Origin: Falciphora oryzae
Lineage: Eukaryota; Ascomycota; Sordariomycetes; Magnaporthales; Magnaporthaceae
NCBI GenBank assembly: GCA_000733355.1
Contig: JNVV01000038.1
Location: 276,291-340,290, forward strand
Length of the DNA: 64,000 nucleotides
Direction of reading: 5' to 3'
Shown here: positions 8,335-20,523 of the stretch, one piece after another
How the letters are laid out: the number at the start of each line of letters is the position of its first letter
Numbering within the stretch: position 1 is the stretch's first letter
Translations under genes and position numbers: made by a program
The notes under the pieces: model-generated
Databases searched by the model: none
The model's input: the letters and a program-made list of their open reading frames with translations, nothing else
Told to the model about the DNA's origin: nothing

Positions 8335-11275
8335 TCATGGAAAGTTTAGATGGTCGTAATTGAAGTCGAGTTGGCCACCGTTGAAGTCTAGGAACGATGT
8401 TGCGCCAAAGACAAAGTCGGGGCTCAGGTTGTTGAACATGAGCGGCGTCTCGGCCATACCGCTGTTGAGGCCACCAAGGGAGTTGGTGTCGGCGAAGCCG
8501 GGTGCTCCCAAGCCATCATGTGGCAAGCCATATGGTGATGTTTCGGCAGCACCATGGCCATTGTGTCCAGAAATGCCGTTATGACCAGCCATGTTCGAGC
8601 TGCCATTAGTTCCGCGGGAGACGCCGCCGCCGCCGCCGCTTCCCCCAGGGTCGCCTTGGAGAAGACTAGCGGCTGACCGCTCCAACCCCTCGGCCATGAG
8701 GTGGACGAGGTGCCATCTCCCCACCCTGACGCACCGAAACTGATTCACCAGCTTCCCGGCCAGTTCGCTGACAAGGGAGACCTCGACGAGACCGTCGTCG
8801 CGGCGCTTAGTTGCGATCTTGAGCAGGAAGACGCATGCAAATGCCGTCATGGCGTGAAGATACGACGGCATTCCGCGTAGACCTTCGCGTATATCTGGGT
8901 CCGTCAGGAGCAGCTCGACGATAGTGGTCGCGGCGGCAACGGCCCCTGTGGCAGCGCTGCGGAAGACGGCTGGGATGGGCTCCTCCGGAGGGAGGCCCCA
9001 GAAGACATGCGAGAACAGATATAGCTTCGCGAAATGGTAGTGGATTAGGGCGCCCTTCGCTGGGAACTCGCCAATGGCCTCGAAATTCTCTGCAAACAAG
9101 ACGTCCGAGTGTCAGTAACGGCCAGAAGCCTATGAGAGCAAAGGGAATGGTAAAGATGGTGGGAGCAAAGATGAACTAAATTAGACTCACTCTTCAGAGT
9201 TGTTGACCAAAAGCCGATCCAGTGGTCCAGCTCCTTGCTAAACGTCGCTATCTGTGTCGAGTATACGAGCGGGATAGCAGCGCCGCTGTAAGGGCCAAAC
9301 AGCTCGTGCACACCGGTCAGGATAATGTGTAGTGCGACCTGGCTGATCAGGCGCCGGTCGTCATCGGTCGCGACGGGTGTTGCCAGGAAATCTTCCCACC
9401 CCTGAATCGAGTAATCCTCGCGCACCAACGACGGCCGCCCGTACAGGATCGACAGGTGCTTGTCGCATATATATAGGTTGTACCATAGCCGCATGCAGTC
9501 TGCCGCTTCTTCGGCAGCCTCGGCCGAGGGCGCCGCCGGTGCAGAGTTCGGATGGGATGCACTCTGGCCATCGTTGCGGTTGACTACACGGTGGTAGTTG
9601 GCTACGAGGTTGACCTCTGTTGCCCGACGGATGGCGATGCCAGACAACGTCCAGGACACGTCGCTGAGCCAGTACGAGGCAATGCAGAGGGCCCGGAGGT
9701 GTTCGAGATTGATCCGCCTGTCGAAGATGGACTCCGAGACGAGCCTGCGGAACTCGCGGTTACAGACAGGGTAGATGTGGTTACTGCTGGAGTCGTGCAA
9801 GGCCGCCACCGTCAGGATGCAGGCGGCCAAGATAGGACTTTGCCGGCGCAGGGAGTCGAGTGTCCGCCACTTGCGGCCGATGCGGTAGATGAAGTGGTCT
9901 AGCCGTTCTATGTACAGCTCAAAGAGCTTCTGTGCGTCGGCGAGCTGGACCTGGCCTTCGGATATGAAGTCCTTGAAGGGCTGTGGCGCAGACGTCGTGC
10001 TGCCGTGGTGGCCGCCCATCATGTCAGCGCCGCCGCCAACGCCGTTGGTTTGGCTGTGGCGGCCGGGTCCCTGCCTCCGCGATCCTGCCAGTTCTATCTC
10101 GTCTGGCATGGCGTCGGAGCCCCTCAGGGCGCGCAATTTTGTGAGGTAGTACACAGACTGCATGGGGACGTCGGGCATGCCATCTTCTGACCGCGGCATT
10201 AGCTTGGGCGAGTTGTCCGTCGATGGGCCGACCTCCTCGTGCGTTTCAGCCACGGCGGAGGCGCTGCCCAAGTTGTCGGGGCCCGGTCGGTCAAGGGAGC
10301 TGCGCAGCGGAGGCAGAGGCGGCAGCCCCGAGTGATCACGCATGTGCTGCACGCTGGAGTGCAAGGCCTCGAGATCGGCGATGATGTCTTGGTGCCATTG
10401 AGAGCGCTCGTCCATAAGCATCTGAAGGCTCTTACTCAGGACACACGAAAGATTCCTCTCCTTGCATCTTCGGCAAGGTGGAGACCCCTGGTCCATGTGA
10501 CATCGGATCTAAGTGATCGGAGAGTTAGCCGTAGTGTGCCGGCGCCCCGGGAGGGGATGGAGCAGGTTGATCGCAGCAAGTGGATAGCTGCATCAGTCGA
10601 TCCGCGCCGTAGCTGGGGTGCATGGAGAAGCATGACAAAGGGCCAGAAGGGGACATGGTGGGATGCATGGAGGCGAGAAGCTACAGCAAGGGGAAGCTCA
10701 ACGCGGCCGGTGACAGACACGGTCCCGCGGAGGAGACCTGGGGAGTCTTGATAGCAGGCTGGCTGACAGTCCGGCGTGATATCTACCCAGAGAGCAGGGC
10801 GGTCTAGCGGGCCAGTATCTTGCCAAAAACCGCCCAAGATGTACTGGCTCGCGCGGCACATGCAGTCCAGGGCGGATGGGACGGCCAAGGGAAAACTGGG
10901 GCACGGGGAATAGAGCGCTGGAGACTGGAGCGGATTGACTCGCACTCGCGTGCATACTATGATGGAAGACAGCTCGGTAATGCTGTCGAAAGAAAGGCGG
11001 CACAAGCCGTCGTAAACACACACCTTCTGCTTGCGACATGCGGCACAGGCCTTGACCTTCCGCGAGATCTCGACCTGCTGTGGCACCAGGGGCTGATGAG
11101 ACGGGGCTGGCGGAGCGTGGGGATGCGGCCGCGTCTCGGCCGAATCTCTCCGCACGCTGGCGGCACGGCCGACCGTGATACTGCCTGCCGATGGTGAGGA
11201 AGTGCTCATCTTGGCGTGTGGGTGTTGCTGCTGGTTCTGAGCCAGATTTCCATTCTGGAGGCCAGGCCACGACAT
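8335..11275 (-). CDS. Zn2Cys6 transcription factor
   Basis: Three exons (11024-11275, 9191-10508, 8335-9089) give 774 residues. The zinc cluster is split by the first intron: CAACRKQK from exon 1 joins IRCHMDQGSPPCRRCKERNLSC from exon 2, forming C-x2-C-x6-C-x6-C-x2-C-x6-C. A heptad-rich stretch (about residues 110-145) follows as a likely dimerisation coil. The central region (LFELYIERLDHFIYRIG ... LAACILTVAALHD ... LRALCIASYWLSDVSWTLSGIAIRRA) is the fungal-specific transcription factor domain. The C-terminus is Gly/Asn-rich and acidic with hydrophobics, as in activation domains. Intron 1 is 515 bp, long for this genome, with a CTAAC branch close to its acceptor; intron 2 is 101 bp (GTGAGT). 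Its place between the transporter and the dehydrogenase suggests it is the pathway-specific regulator. N-terminal residues 1-70 are Gln/His/Ser-rich and disordered. Confidence 0.9.
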
Positions 11276-12477
11276 CGTTGGGTTAGCCGGGGACGGTGTT
11301 GGGTCAAGCCGGCGGGCTTTACGCAGGCAGAAATAACGACAACGAAAAACAGGGCAGCGAGAAGACTCACGGTGAGGGGAGCCTCTTCGGCAGGAGACAC
11401 CACAGCGTTAGCATCGTGCCATGTCCTTTTGGGCATCGCTTATGCCGCAGTGTATGTTATGCAGGGTTCCCACCAGCAGCCGAGCAACGTAATAGATTCA
11501 AGCAAGCTTCAACTAGGAGCAATCAAAGAACAAGCAGAGAAAAAGTGGGAAGCGCAAAATAAAAATAAAAAAAATAAGAAAAGGGATGCAGAAAAAAAAA
11601 AGCAAGGCAATATCGTGTCCCCAAACCTTTGGGACGCGACAAGCTCGACGGGAAGATCAATTCTGCGGGAAAATGAATGGAGGGGAAATTTTGGGGATGG
11701 AGCCAGCTGCCTTGGAGCGGAGCCAGCCATACAAAGACGAGCCAACGGCTGGGGTGTGCTGCTGGCCAGTCTCGCTGGGCTTTTTGGAGGCGTCCAGTTT
11801 GGTGGAGTGATCTGGGGCAGGAGCGTCCCGGCAACGGGGGTGGAGAGGAGAATTGCAACAAGTGCGGGGCAGCAGGGAAGAGTCGGGTGACGGTTTTGCT
11901 GGCCGAGGGCAAATTGGGAATGGGGTATTACGGAGAAATTCGAGAAGGGCAGGGATATGACTCGCGCAGTGAGTGCTCCCTGGTTGGCTTGTTGAAGTAC
12001 CGTCGGGTGATTTTTCTTCCATGTTCGGGCGGGCGCTAGGAGAGGTTTTGTTTGTGGTTGGTTTGCCTTTGCCCGGACTGAGCCCAAGCCCCGACCCGAC
12101 GATCACCATCGCGTACGAGGAATGGCACAGACTCCAGGGCTTAGGCAGGCAGGCACACGACAGCTCGGGATGGTCCGAGACAGATGGAATGTTTGGGCTC
12201 GCCAATTAGCCCGCATAAGCCTCTCCAGGAGACTGCCCGATTAGGCTGTAGCACAAAGCGCGCGGTGGCGGCGGCAGGACAAGATGCGTTGATGCACGGA
12301 AACGGGAACTGAAGATAGTGGAGGGATCATGTTGCCTGCCCCAACAGCAGCGGAACGAAGTCGCTACATTGACCCAACCAAGACGCCATGCAGCTTGACC
12401 ACGCCCGAACAAGTGCAGCTAACCTAAACGGCAGACAGGGCAGCAAACCAGCCACCAATAGGAGCAGAAACCCAAAA
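11276..12477. promoter_or_regulatory. Upstream region of the regulator gene
   Basis: About 1.2 kb between the start of the transcription factor and the stop of the transporter, both on the minus strand. It holds A-rich low complexity at 11538-11605 but no open frame with recognisable content. A long leader and promoter for the regulator is the simplest reading. Confidence 0.5.
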
Positions 12478-14201
12478 TCACTTGCCCTCGACGTGCTGGG
12501 CGCCCGACTTACTCGCCGCCTCCTCCTGCGCCAGCTTGCGCTCCCTCTGGGCGATCATGTCCTGCACATCGTGGCGAACCTTCTCCTCCTCGGTCGGGTA
12601 TGCATGCCGCCACATGGTCCAGATGCTGCGCTGGAACAGGTCATCCATCGACTCCATGCTGCGGCCCTTGAGCTCGGGCAGGCAGAAGTACACGAACACG
12701 ACGCCGATGTAGGTCAGGATCGCGTACAGCAAGAACGTGCCGTACCCCAGCCGCGTCATCATGGTGGGCGTCGCTAGCGTGATGCCATAGTCGACGATCC
12801 AGTTGACGAACAGGCACACGCCCATGCACGCCGACCGAATCCGTGGGGGGAAGATTTCGGCCGCGACCACGTACGGAGCCACCGAATGCCCAAACGACCA
12901 TCCGAAAGCGTACACGTAGATCCAAATAATCCCGACGATCCCGCCCGCCGGCGTGCCCCCAGCCTGGTGGTTGGCGGCGCCGCCCTCGGCGAAGCGCACG
13001 TAGAGCGCCAGGTAGAGCATCGCCGTCGCCTGCATCGTCGCGCCCACCATGAGCGGTAGCCGCCGGCCGACGCGGTCTACGATGGCGGTCACGTAGACGA
13101 CCGTCGTCGCCATCTTGACGAGCCCGTACACGCCCGTGGTCAGCAGGCTCGACGACCCCGCGGGCACGCCGATCATGGCGAAGATGTCGGGCGCAAAGTA
13201 GTTTAGGCTGTCGGTGCCCGTAAACTTGTGGAACAGGAACAGCATGACGGCCAGGAAGAAGCGCCGCCGGTTGCTCGCGTTGGTCGCCACGTCGCGCAGC
13301 ACCACCAGGTAGTTGTTGCCCGCCGCCTGCTCCTGCTCCGCGTCCACCTGCGCGCAGATCTCCATGGCCTCGCGCGCCAGGTAGGGGTGGTCCGCCGCCA
13401 GGCCGCGCAGCTTGACCAAGGTGTCGATCCCCCGCTCCCGCCTCCCCCGCGCGATCAGGGCGCGCGGGCTCTCGAGCACGAGCAGCGTCATGACGAAGAG
13501 CAGCGCGCCCGGGATCAGCTGGATGCCCAGGGCGAGGCGCCAGGCCATGTTGTCGTTGGGGTCGTGCGCCCAGGTGCTGACGCCGTAGTTGACCCAGAAG
13601 GCCAGCGCGAGCGACGTCACGATCATGAGGTTGTAGCTCGTCGTCAGGGAGCCCCGGATCGACTTGGGCGCCACCTCGGCCAGATACTGCGGCGCCAGCA
13701 TCGACGTGGCCCCGATGGCCAGTCCGCTGAGCAGCCGGCCGGCGTAGAAGACGCCGAGCTGCGCCACCTCTTGTAGCGAGCAGCCCAGCAGGAAGATACC
13801 CGCCGAGACCAGGACGGCGTACTTGCGGCCCAGATAGTCCGACATGGGCGCGCCTATAAGGGCCCCACCGGCACCTCCCGCTGCCACCATGGCCGCGATG
13901 TTCCCGGCTAGTTTTGATCGACATGTTAGTAAGGCGGTAGGCAAACGCGAAAATTGAAAATGCAGGTGGAAGCCTACAACTCACCACGCTCGTCGCGCTC
14001 TGCCTGCGAGAGAACATCCAGCCCAAACGCATGTTTGAACGCCGGCAGCTTCAGCACGCCGCCAATGTTGCCCGTATCAAAACCATAGTTGGAGCCCGCA
14101 AAGGCCACCGCGATGGTGACAAGGACCAATTGCCGATTGAAGATTTCCCGGGGGTCTGTCTTCCACTCGGGCGCGGCCCAAAGAGAGGTCCCTCCGCCCA
14201 T
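12478..14201 (-). CDS. MFS sugar transporter
   Basis: Two exons (13985-14201 and 12478-13907) with a 77-bp intron that has a clear TACTAAC branch site give 548 residues. The first exon ends within the first loop after TM1 (AGSNYGFDTGNIGGVL), and the splice produces ERDERAGNIAAMVAAGGAGG. Typical sugar-porter motifs follow: SDYLGRKYAVL between TM2 and TM3, GRLLSGLAIGATSMLAPQYL, LESPRALIARGRRERG after TM6, DRVGRRLPL between TM8 and TM9, and PELKGRSMESMDDLF after TM12. The family imports hexoses, polyols or sugar acids with protons across the plasma membrane; quinate/galacturonate-type permeases share this form. The start MGGGTSLWAAPEWKTDPREIF is the first ATG and matches the usual cytosolic leader. 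Position next to the regulator supports a role as the cluster's importer. Confidence 0.92.
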
Positions 14202-15381
14202 ACTTTCTTATTGCCGTACCCCAAATAGGGAAATCCGAGTGCGGAGTAAAAAAGCTTATAATGGGCGCAGAAGGTGAGATCCAAGACCCGAAGCGAGGTG
14301 GGAATAGGCTTGGCTTTGCTACTCTGCCGAAGCCAAGACCGTTGGCGACCCGTCCGGCAGCTAGAGTTGGGGTCGATTGTTGAGAAGGTCGCAAAATCAC
14401 GCATTGTGCAGCGACCAGGGGCTGTGAGGGCAAAGGAGTGTAGGGGCGAATATCGCAGAGGCTTGGCCAACAAGGAGGAAGACGTCTGGGTGCCAAGCTC
14501 CCTCCTTTCTCTTTTATACTGAGTATGCCCTTTCCCCATTTTCCTCTTGTGAAGAGACGAGAGACTAGCTCTCCGGCTCAGTCAGCCGTGCGGAGAAATC
14601 ACCTCCCCGGCATTGTGTTAGGCTCGCCGCTCCTTTGATCTGGGGAGCAAACATGACTCGGAGGTGAGCCTAGCGCCATCACCATATTTGGAGCCGGAGA
14701 GGCCGAGGACCCATGTGCGTTTCCCCATGGGGTGGAGGTGGCGGCTGGGCGTGGCGGTAGCGCTGGTCTCGTAGCCGTTGAAAAAAAAAAACAGAAACGG
14801 CTGATGGGACTTGGTGCGTCATCGTCCACACACCTCCCCTCAGTTGTCGATATTTGCGGGCATAAATCAGGGGAAATAGTGCCAGGATCCAGCTAGCGGG
14901 CTGGCATATGGCTCCTTCGCTTCCTCGTGTCGGGGTGACGTCCTTTCGTAGGGGCAGAGATGAAGGTGGGCGCGTTGAACCACGAGTCGTGGTCCTGCGG
15001 AGAGAAGGCCGAGCAAGGGGAACACTCTACCTGGCAGCAGATGTCTGGGCTAGGAATCCTGGCCCCACTCCGGCAACAACGGGTGCGGGGTGACAGTGAT
15101 GATACCGCGCCGGAGCTCGGGACTAAACGCCAGTGTTTTGAGGTCGAGGGGTCCTGTTGGCGATATATCGGAGGCATGGGGAATGGTCAAGGGCATGACA
15201 ATACCCATAATACCGCAAACAAAACCTCATGTTCTGACCGTGGGACGAAACAAGTTCTATAATCTGGTGATCTGGTTGCATTACCGCCTTTTCTTCGACG
15301 GCTCACCTCGTCGACAGAACCCCCACCACCACCCAAGAACGAAGAACCACTCCTGCCGAGTAACCGACGACACCAGCCGCC
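14202..15381. promoter_or_regulatory. Divergent intergenic region
   Basis: About 1.2 kb between the diverging transporter (minus) and BNR-protein (plus) genes. No gene is supported. It would carry both promoters; no specific site can be named. Confidence 0.5.
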
Positions 15382-16554
15382 ATGATTCACTTCCACCCAG
15401 ACCTGCGGGTCGTCGACGACCCCAAGCGGGAAGAGAACTACATCCAGTCGTCGACCGTCCAGGCGCACGCGTCGAACCTGCTGATCCTCGACAGCGGCGA
15501 GGTGCTCTGCGCCTGGTTCGGCGGCTCCATGGAGGGCGTCTCGGACATATACATCTGGCTGGCGCGCCTGGCCCCGGGGGCCACGACCTGGTCCGAGCCC
15601 ATCCAGGCTTCGGACGACCCGGCCCGCAGCGAGCAGAACCCGGTCCTGTTCGAGGACCCGCGCACCAAGAATCTCTGGCTCTTCTACACGGCCCAGGAGC
15701 ACGGCGCCCAGAACAAGTGCCTCGTGCGCCGCCGCGTCTCCACCGACCAGGGGCGCACCTGGTCCGAGGCCCGCGAGGCCTTCCCCGACCGCGGCGTCTT
15801 TGTCCGGCAGCCCATCATGGTGCTGCCGGACAAGGAGGGGCCCGGAAAGGACGTCTGGGTCCTGCCGGTGTTCTACTGCCGCGCCGAGGAAGGGGTCGAG
15901 TGGGTCGGCAACGACGACATCGCGGCCGTCAAGTACTCGGCCGACGGCGGCGAGACGTGGCAAGAGAGCGTGGTGCCCGACTCGCGCGGCGCCGTGCACA
16001 TGAACATCCGGCCGAACCCAAGCCCCGAGGGCGGCTGGGTCGCCGTCTACCGCAGCCGCTGGGCCGACAACATCTACATCTCGCGCTCGCAGGACTGCAT
16101 CACCTGGTCCAAGCCCGAGCCGACGGACCTGCCGAACCCCAACTCGGGCATCGGCATGACCGTCACCAAGGGCGGGAAGCTCGCGCTGGTTTATAATGAT
16201 TCGCGCGCGACGCCCGACACGACGCGCCGCGAGGGGCTGTACGACGACATCGAGACGGACGGGCCCAGGCTCAAGAAGCAGGCCGTCATCGACGGCAAGC
16301 CCGCCATCTGGGGCACCCCGCGGTCCAAGCTGACGCTGGCGACATCCGATGACGGCGGACGCACGTGGAAGACGCAGGGAGTGCTCGAGGACGGCAACGG
16401 CTTCTGCCTGACAAACAACTCCGAGGACCAGAGGAACCGCGAGCTGAGCTACCCCAGCATCGCCGTCGCCGCCGACGGCACCATCCACATTGCCTACACG
16501 TTCTGGCGCATGAGGATAAAGTACTGCAGGATCAAGGAGGAGGATTTGCAGTAG
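15382..16554 (+). CDS. BNR-repeat sialidase-like protein
   Basis: An intron-free gene of 390 residues with the six-bladed propeller signature of the sialidase superfamily. Three Asp-boxes are visible: STDQGRTW (120-127), SADGGETW (186-193) and SDDGGRTW (322-329). Other conserved pieces are HASNLLILDSGEVLCAWFGG near the N-terminus, RSEQNPVLFEDPRT, and RELSYPSIAVAADGTIHIAYT near the C-terminus. The type resembles the BNR_2 group, common in bacteria, whose members act on sialic acid or on other sugars, and many have no tested activity. The N-terminus has no signal peptide, so the protein looks cytosolic, which is unlike secreted GH33 sialidases. It would fit intracellular breakdown of an imported oligosaccharide. 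Its stop codon is 80 bp from that of the convergent alpha-galactosidase gene. Confidence 0.85.
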   Translation: MIHFHPDLRVVDDPKREENYIQSSTVQAHASNLLILDSGEVLCAWFGGSMEGVSDIYIWLARLAPGATTWSEPIQASDDPARSEQNPVLFEDPRTKNLWLFYTAQEHGAQNKCLVRRRVSTDQGRTWSEAREAFPDRGVFVRQPIMVLPDKEGPGKDVWVLPVFYCRAEEGVEWVGNDDIAAVKYSADGGETWQESVVPDSRGAVHMNIRPNPSPEGGWVAVYRSRWADNIYISRSQDCITWSKPEPTDLPNPNSGIGMTVTKGGKLALVYNDSRATPDTTRREGLYDDIETDGPRLKKQAVIDGKPAIWGTPRSKLTLATSDDGGRTWKTQGVLEDGNGFCLTNNSEDQRNRELSYPSIAVAADGTIHIAYTFWRMRIKYCRIKEEDLQ

Positions 16555-16634
16555 GAGCTGGGCTGTCTTGATAGCTGTATACATTATAAAATATCACAAA
16601 GCCTTACACAACACGCCGTTTTCCGTGGCCATTC

Positions 16635-18350
16635 TCACTCATACATCTCGAACCCGACAAGATCAGGCGCGAACCCAGACCCAGCGACGCCGGCAAACTC
16701 GACCTCGTTGTCGCCAGCCCTGAACCCATCGAGCTGGATGTTGAGCCTGCCCGTCTCGAACCAGTCGTTGCCGGCCAGGGGAAAAGCCCAGCGCTTGGCG
16801 GGCCCGCCGTTGACGCTCACCGTCATGTTGCGCGTGTTGGTGCCCCAGCCCCACGCGCTCTGGAAGGCGTAGTCGTAGTTGATAAAGTCGACCCCGACGT
16901 ACTTGCTCCCCGCCGTCGCCACGCTCACGTTGCCGAACCGCACGCGCGCCTGCTCGCTGATCTCGCCCACCTTCTGCCCCACCGGCTGGCAGCCGTGCTT
17001 GCTGCCGGCGCAGGACCGCAGCACTGCTGGTCCGCTCAGCGACGCGGCCGTGGCGGGGTGGTACAGCCCCTTGGAGGACGGTGCGGGCTGGGTCTTGACG
17101 TCGCCAAGCACCAGGAGTTTAAGCTCGTGCGCGGCGAGCTGCACCTGCCGCGTCCCCGCAACTGCCCCGAGGTCCTTGGCGGCCCAGACGTCGTGAGCGG
17201 TGCCGGCAGACCCGATGCCCAGGAAGCCCAGGTCCAGCGGGACTGTCTTGGACTCGTTGCGCCAGTTGGCGACGCCCACGACCTTGCGGCCGCCCGACAG
17301 GTTGCCGACCCAGACGTCCCACTCCTCCTCGGTGTACCGCAGCGCCAGCTGTGCCGGCTCAGACAGCTCGTCCTGGTTCAGGGCAATCACTTCCTTGTTG
17401 CGCATGATATCCAGCGACGCGCGCGGGGTCCGCCTCTCGTCCACGACCGCCCCGATGTGCAGCGGCGACTTCATGATGGACCACATGCCAAAGTGGAAGC
17501 GCTCCTCGTCCGGGGTCAGGTTCCCCAGCCCCACGACGAGCATGTCCATGTCGGCGTAGGCGCCCTTCCGGGTGTGCTGGGCATGCGGCACGACCTGGTT
17601 GACGATGCGCCAGATGCTGCGCCAGTTGTCGTAGATGTCATTGCTCATGCGCCAGCTCTGACCCGTGGCCGCCGCCCACTCGGGCACGTTGTCGCCAATG
17701 CCCCACTGGCAGAGCCAGTAGGCGATGTCGCGGCCCGTCTCCTTGAGGAGCCTGCCCATCTTGAGGAAGCGCGCGGGGCTCTTGGCCTCGGCCGAGTCCG
17801 AGTCGACCATGACGGTCCGCGAGGTGGCGTAGCAGTTGTCGTACCTGTTTTCGTTGTTGGCCGTCAGCACTGCGTTTGCTCCTCTCTGGCCCCCTGTTGA
17901 TGGCACTTACTTCAGCGAGTCCCCTCCCCACTCGGCAAACGACTTTGCATCAATCTCCTCGAACCCGAGCGACGCGGGCAGGTCGGTGCTCCCGCACTGG
18001 AGGTACCCCGCGCCCGAGTAGAGCCCAAACTTCAACCCCAGGCCGTGGACGAAGTCGCCGAGCGCCTTGCCGCCGGACGGGAAACGAGTCTGGTTCCACT
18101 GCAGGCGGCCCTGGGCGTCGCGGTCGCGGCCGTTCCAGCCGCAGTCGACGGTGACCGTCTTGTAGCCCAGGTCCCGGAAGCCGAGGTCGACGAGCCCCTG
18201 CGCGCTCGTCTTGATGTGGTCCTCGGAGGGGGAACACCCGAACGTGTTGTAGCTGTTCCAGCCCATGGGCGGCGTCGCCTCAACGAGGGACCCGGCCGCG
18301 GCCATGGCCAGGGCGATATGGCTGAGGCGGCAGGAGGTTGGTGCTGGCAT
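16635..18350 (-). CDS. Secreted alpha-galactosidase, GH27 with C-terminal CBM35-like domain
   Basis: Two exons (17911-18350 and 16635-17844; 66-bp intron, donor GTAAGT) give 549 residues. The splice forms GGDSLKYDNC, with the catalytic nucleophile Asp149; the acid/base is Asp216 in SNDIYDNW. The N-terminus is a signal peptide (cut near VEA, residue 25) followed directly by the GH27 hallmark PPMGWNSYNTFGC. A beta-sandwich linker domain ends near residue 400. The last ~130 residues (VRFGNVSVATAGSKYVGVDF ... WAFPLAGNDWFETG ... NEVEFAGVAG) look like a CBM35 carbohydrate-binding module. The enzyme removes terminal alpha-galactose from galactomannan or raffinose-type sugars outside the cell. The ATG at 18350 is chosen over an in-frame one further upstream because only it places the signal peptide at the N-terminus. 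Confidence 0.93.
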
Positions 18351-20523
18351 TTTCGGTATGTGGACGCTCTGCAAGATCAGGGCTTCTTCTTCGGCTGAGG
18401 GATGGGAGGCGGCTCCTGGTGGCAGGTGGACAGGACCGCGGACATCTTCCACATGGTTCCGATTCCTTTTTAAACTGTTTTCCGTGACAAAAGGCTTCGG
18501 TAAATGTTTGTTTTTCTTTCCCATCGGCCCCTGGGCAATGTCCCGTTCACGACACCGAACTGACATCAGCCCTGGCGTCAAGGTTGCATTTCCCGTGCGA
18601 AATACAACCTCGCAACCCCAACTTCCCCGGCCCAAGCACAAGGCGTGGACGCTCAGTGGTGCGCATCTCGGACGTTCCCTTTCCCCGCATGACCCCGACC
18701 TGTCAATTTCCAGGTCCCCCCCCTCTGCCGACAGGTCGATGCGGGCCAGTCGGGGAAGCCGGGTCGGGTCGCTAGGTAAATGCTCTGCATGTTTGTTATC
18801 GGATGCTAGATAACCAACCGTATTAAATAGTCAGCAGTCTCCGTTCCTGACCCTGTGATTCTAACTTGCAGTTTCCCGTTATTCTGGACCTTCTCACAGA
18901 GCTGGTTTGAAGGCCACCTAACTAACTCAGGGGCTCGAAAACAGTGGAGGCTTCATCGCCACCATAACGCTTCATGTTTGTGTTCTCTGGGAAAGCGCTA
19001 GACTCTCCATTGCTCGTTAATTCTACTAGAAATCGAAACAGACTAATACAAACTTAGTTGCTAACTTCAAATATCCTGATAGCGTTACGATAATTAGGTG
19101 CTTCTGATTCGTCAGCTTCTTTTGCCTCGAAAACTGTCTCATGGCATCAGGCATCCCTGCGTCCGCGTCATTGATGAAGCCTTTTCTCAAGCTCAGGGAC
19201 AGGGCGGTCTATACAAACTTTTAGACACTTGACACTAGCGCCTTCTTGTAAAGAACCTGGAGGCAGTTGTGGCTTGAACAGGCTGGTACCAGACATGGTT
19301 GCCTATGCCTTTACCCCAACCATTCTAACAACACCGCAGCCTGTAAATATTTGCAGCGTACAATAACGCTTATTCTTCTCAACAAAAATCAGCATCTACC
19401 CTTGACGGGTGTGCACCTGCGACTCCTGGAATGCTGGACTGGATTTGGGGTGGAAGACGCAATGCTGACAGCCCCAAGTATGGCAACCCTAACCCGACTG
19501 CTACTTGGAATGCAGACGACATGGATCGACAACAACTTTTCCCGCTGGGGCTCAACCAGGCTCCCATGCGGACAAACGGCTTTGCGGATTTGGCCATGGG
19601 AATGTGCCAGATGGAAATCCCAGGCACATTCAGGGGTTGAACACCAAAAGCAGCCTTTGATAGGGGGTATCGTTGTTGCCTTTCCCCTCCACGAAGAAAG
19701 CGACGACGTAGCGCAAGCGTTCGGCGAGAAGACCGCACAGCTTTCCCATCGATCCACAGACACCCCACCGCAGCAAGCAAGATCCAACGCAGCAGGAGCA
19801 GGGGGTGGCCCAGCCAATCCGGCACGGGGCAAGTTGCATCCAATGTCATGCCCGCAGCGTCGCATGGAAATCACGCGGTTGAACCAGGTTCCTACTCTTT
19901 TTTTTCTCAGCTATTTCCCGAAATGCTGCGCCGGCCGACAGTCTCTGAGGAGACGCGGCGGAGGCGAAGCGGCGGTCCTTGGCAGGGCCCCTGGGGGGAT
20001 GGGGCTGAGGTGGAGTCGCGTTGTGCGCCGTCTTCTCCCTTTTGCAGACGGAGGACTCTCCAGCTCCAGCAAAAAAAAAAAAAAAAAGCAGTGCCGCGGC
20101 GGGCGCGCGATTGAGATTGGAAGGCCCCAGAATTTGAGGGCGGCGGACGTGGGAGGACGGTAGGAGATGCGCCGAGCGGGAGACAGACAGACTCCCCCCC
20201 GGTCCAAGCTGTCCGCTTATTTTTTCTTCCGCCATTGGGTAGCTGGCCCGGGCAGATTTTAGACGGCGGACGCGCGGGTTGCGGTTCCTTAAGGTGCCCG
20301 TAGGGTGCCTAGAGACGAGCTTCTCGTCCGGTGTAACACACGCATTGAGGCCCGACAAGGACTGGTGGACAAGGAACCAGTGCTGGTCCGTGTAGGCTGG
20401 TGGTTTCTGGGTCGTCCCTTCCCGTGCCTTCCATCCTTTGCAGCGTTTGCTTGCTTGATACCCCCACTCGTGCTGTGCTCTCCCCTTCTCGCGCCGCCCA
20501 CGACACCCGCTCTCGTGCACGCA
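18351..20523. promoter_or_regulatory. Long divergent intergenic region
   Basis: About 2.2 kb between the diverging alpha-galactosidase and cytochrome b5-FMN dehydrogenase genes. The part at 18800-19260 is AT-richer. An A-run of 16 lies at 20072-20087. Several open frames of 60-300 codons occur but lack domains and do not look coding. No RNA gene is recognised. Confidence 0.5.

Noticed and set aside
12641..14032. 463-codon frame on the same strand as the transporter, other frame
   Set aside because: Composition (Arg/Gly/Ala-rich) is that of a shifted frame; the transporter frame carries the conserved motifs.
15187..16584. 465-codon open frame antisense to the BNR-protein gene
   Set aside because: It mirrors the codon structure of a GC-rich gene, lacks any domain and overlaps a clearly recognised protein on the other strand.
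19267..20163. 298-codon plus-strand frame in the long intergenic region
   Set aside because: No conserved motif, passes through a poly-A run as poly-Lys, and has codon use unlike neighbouring genes.
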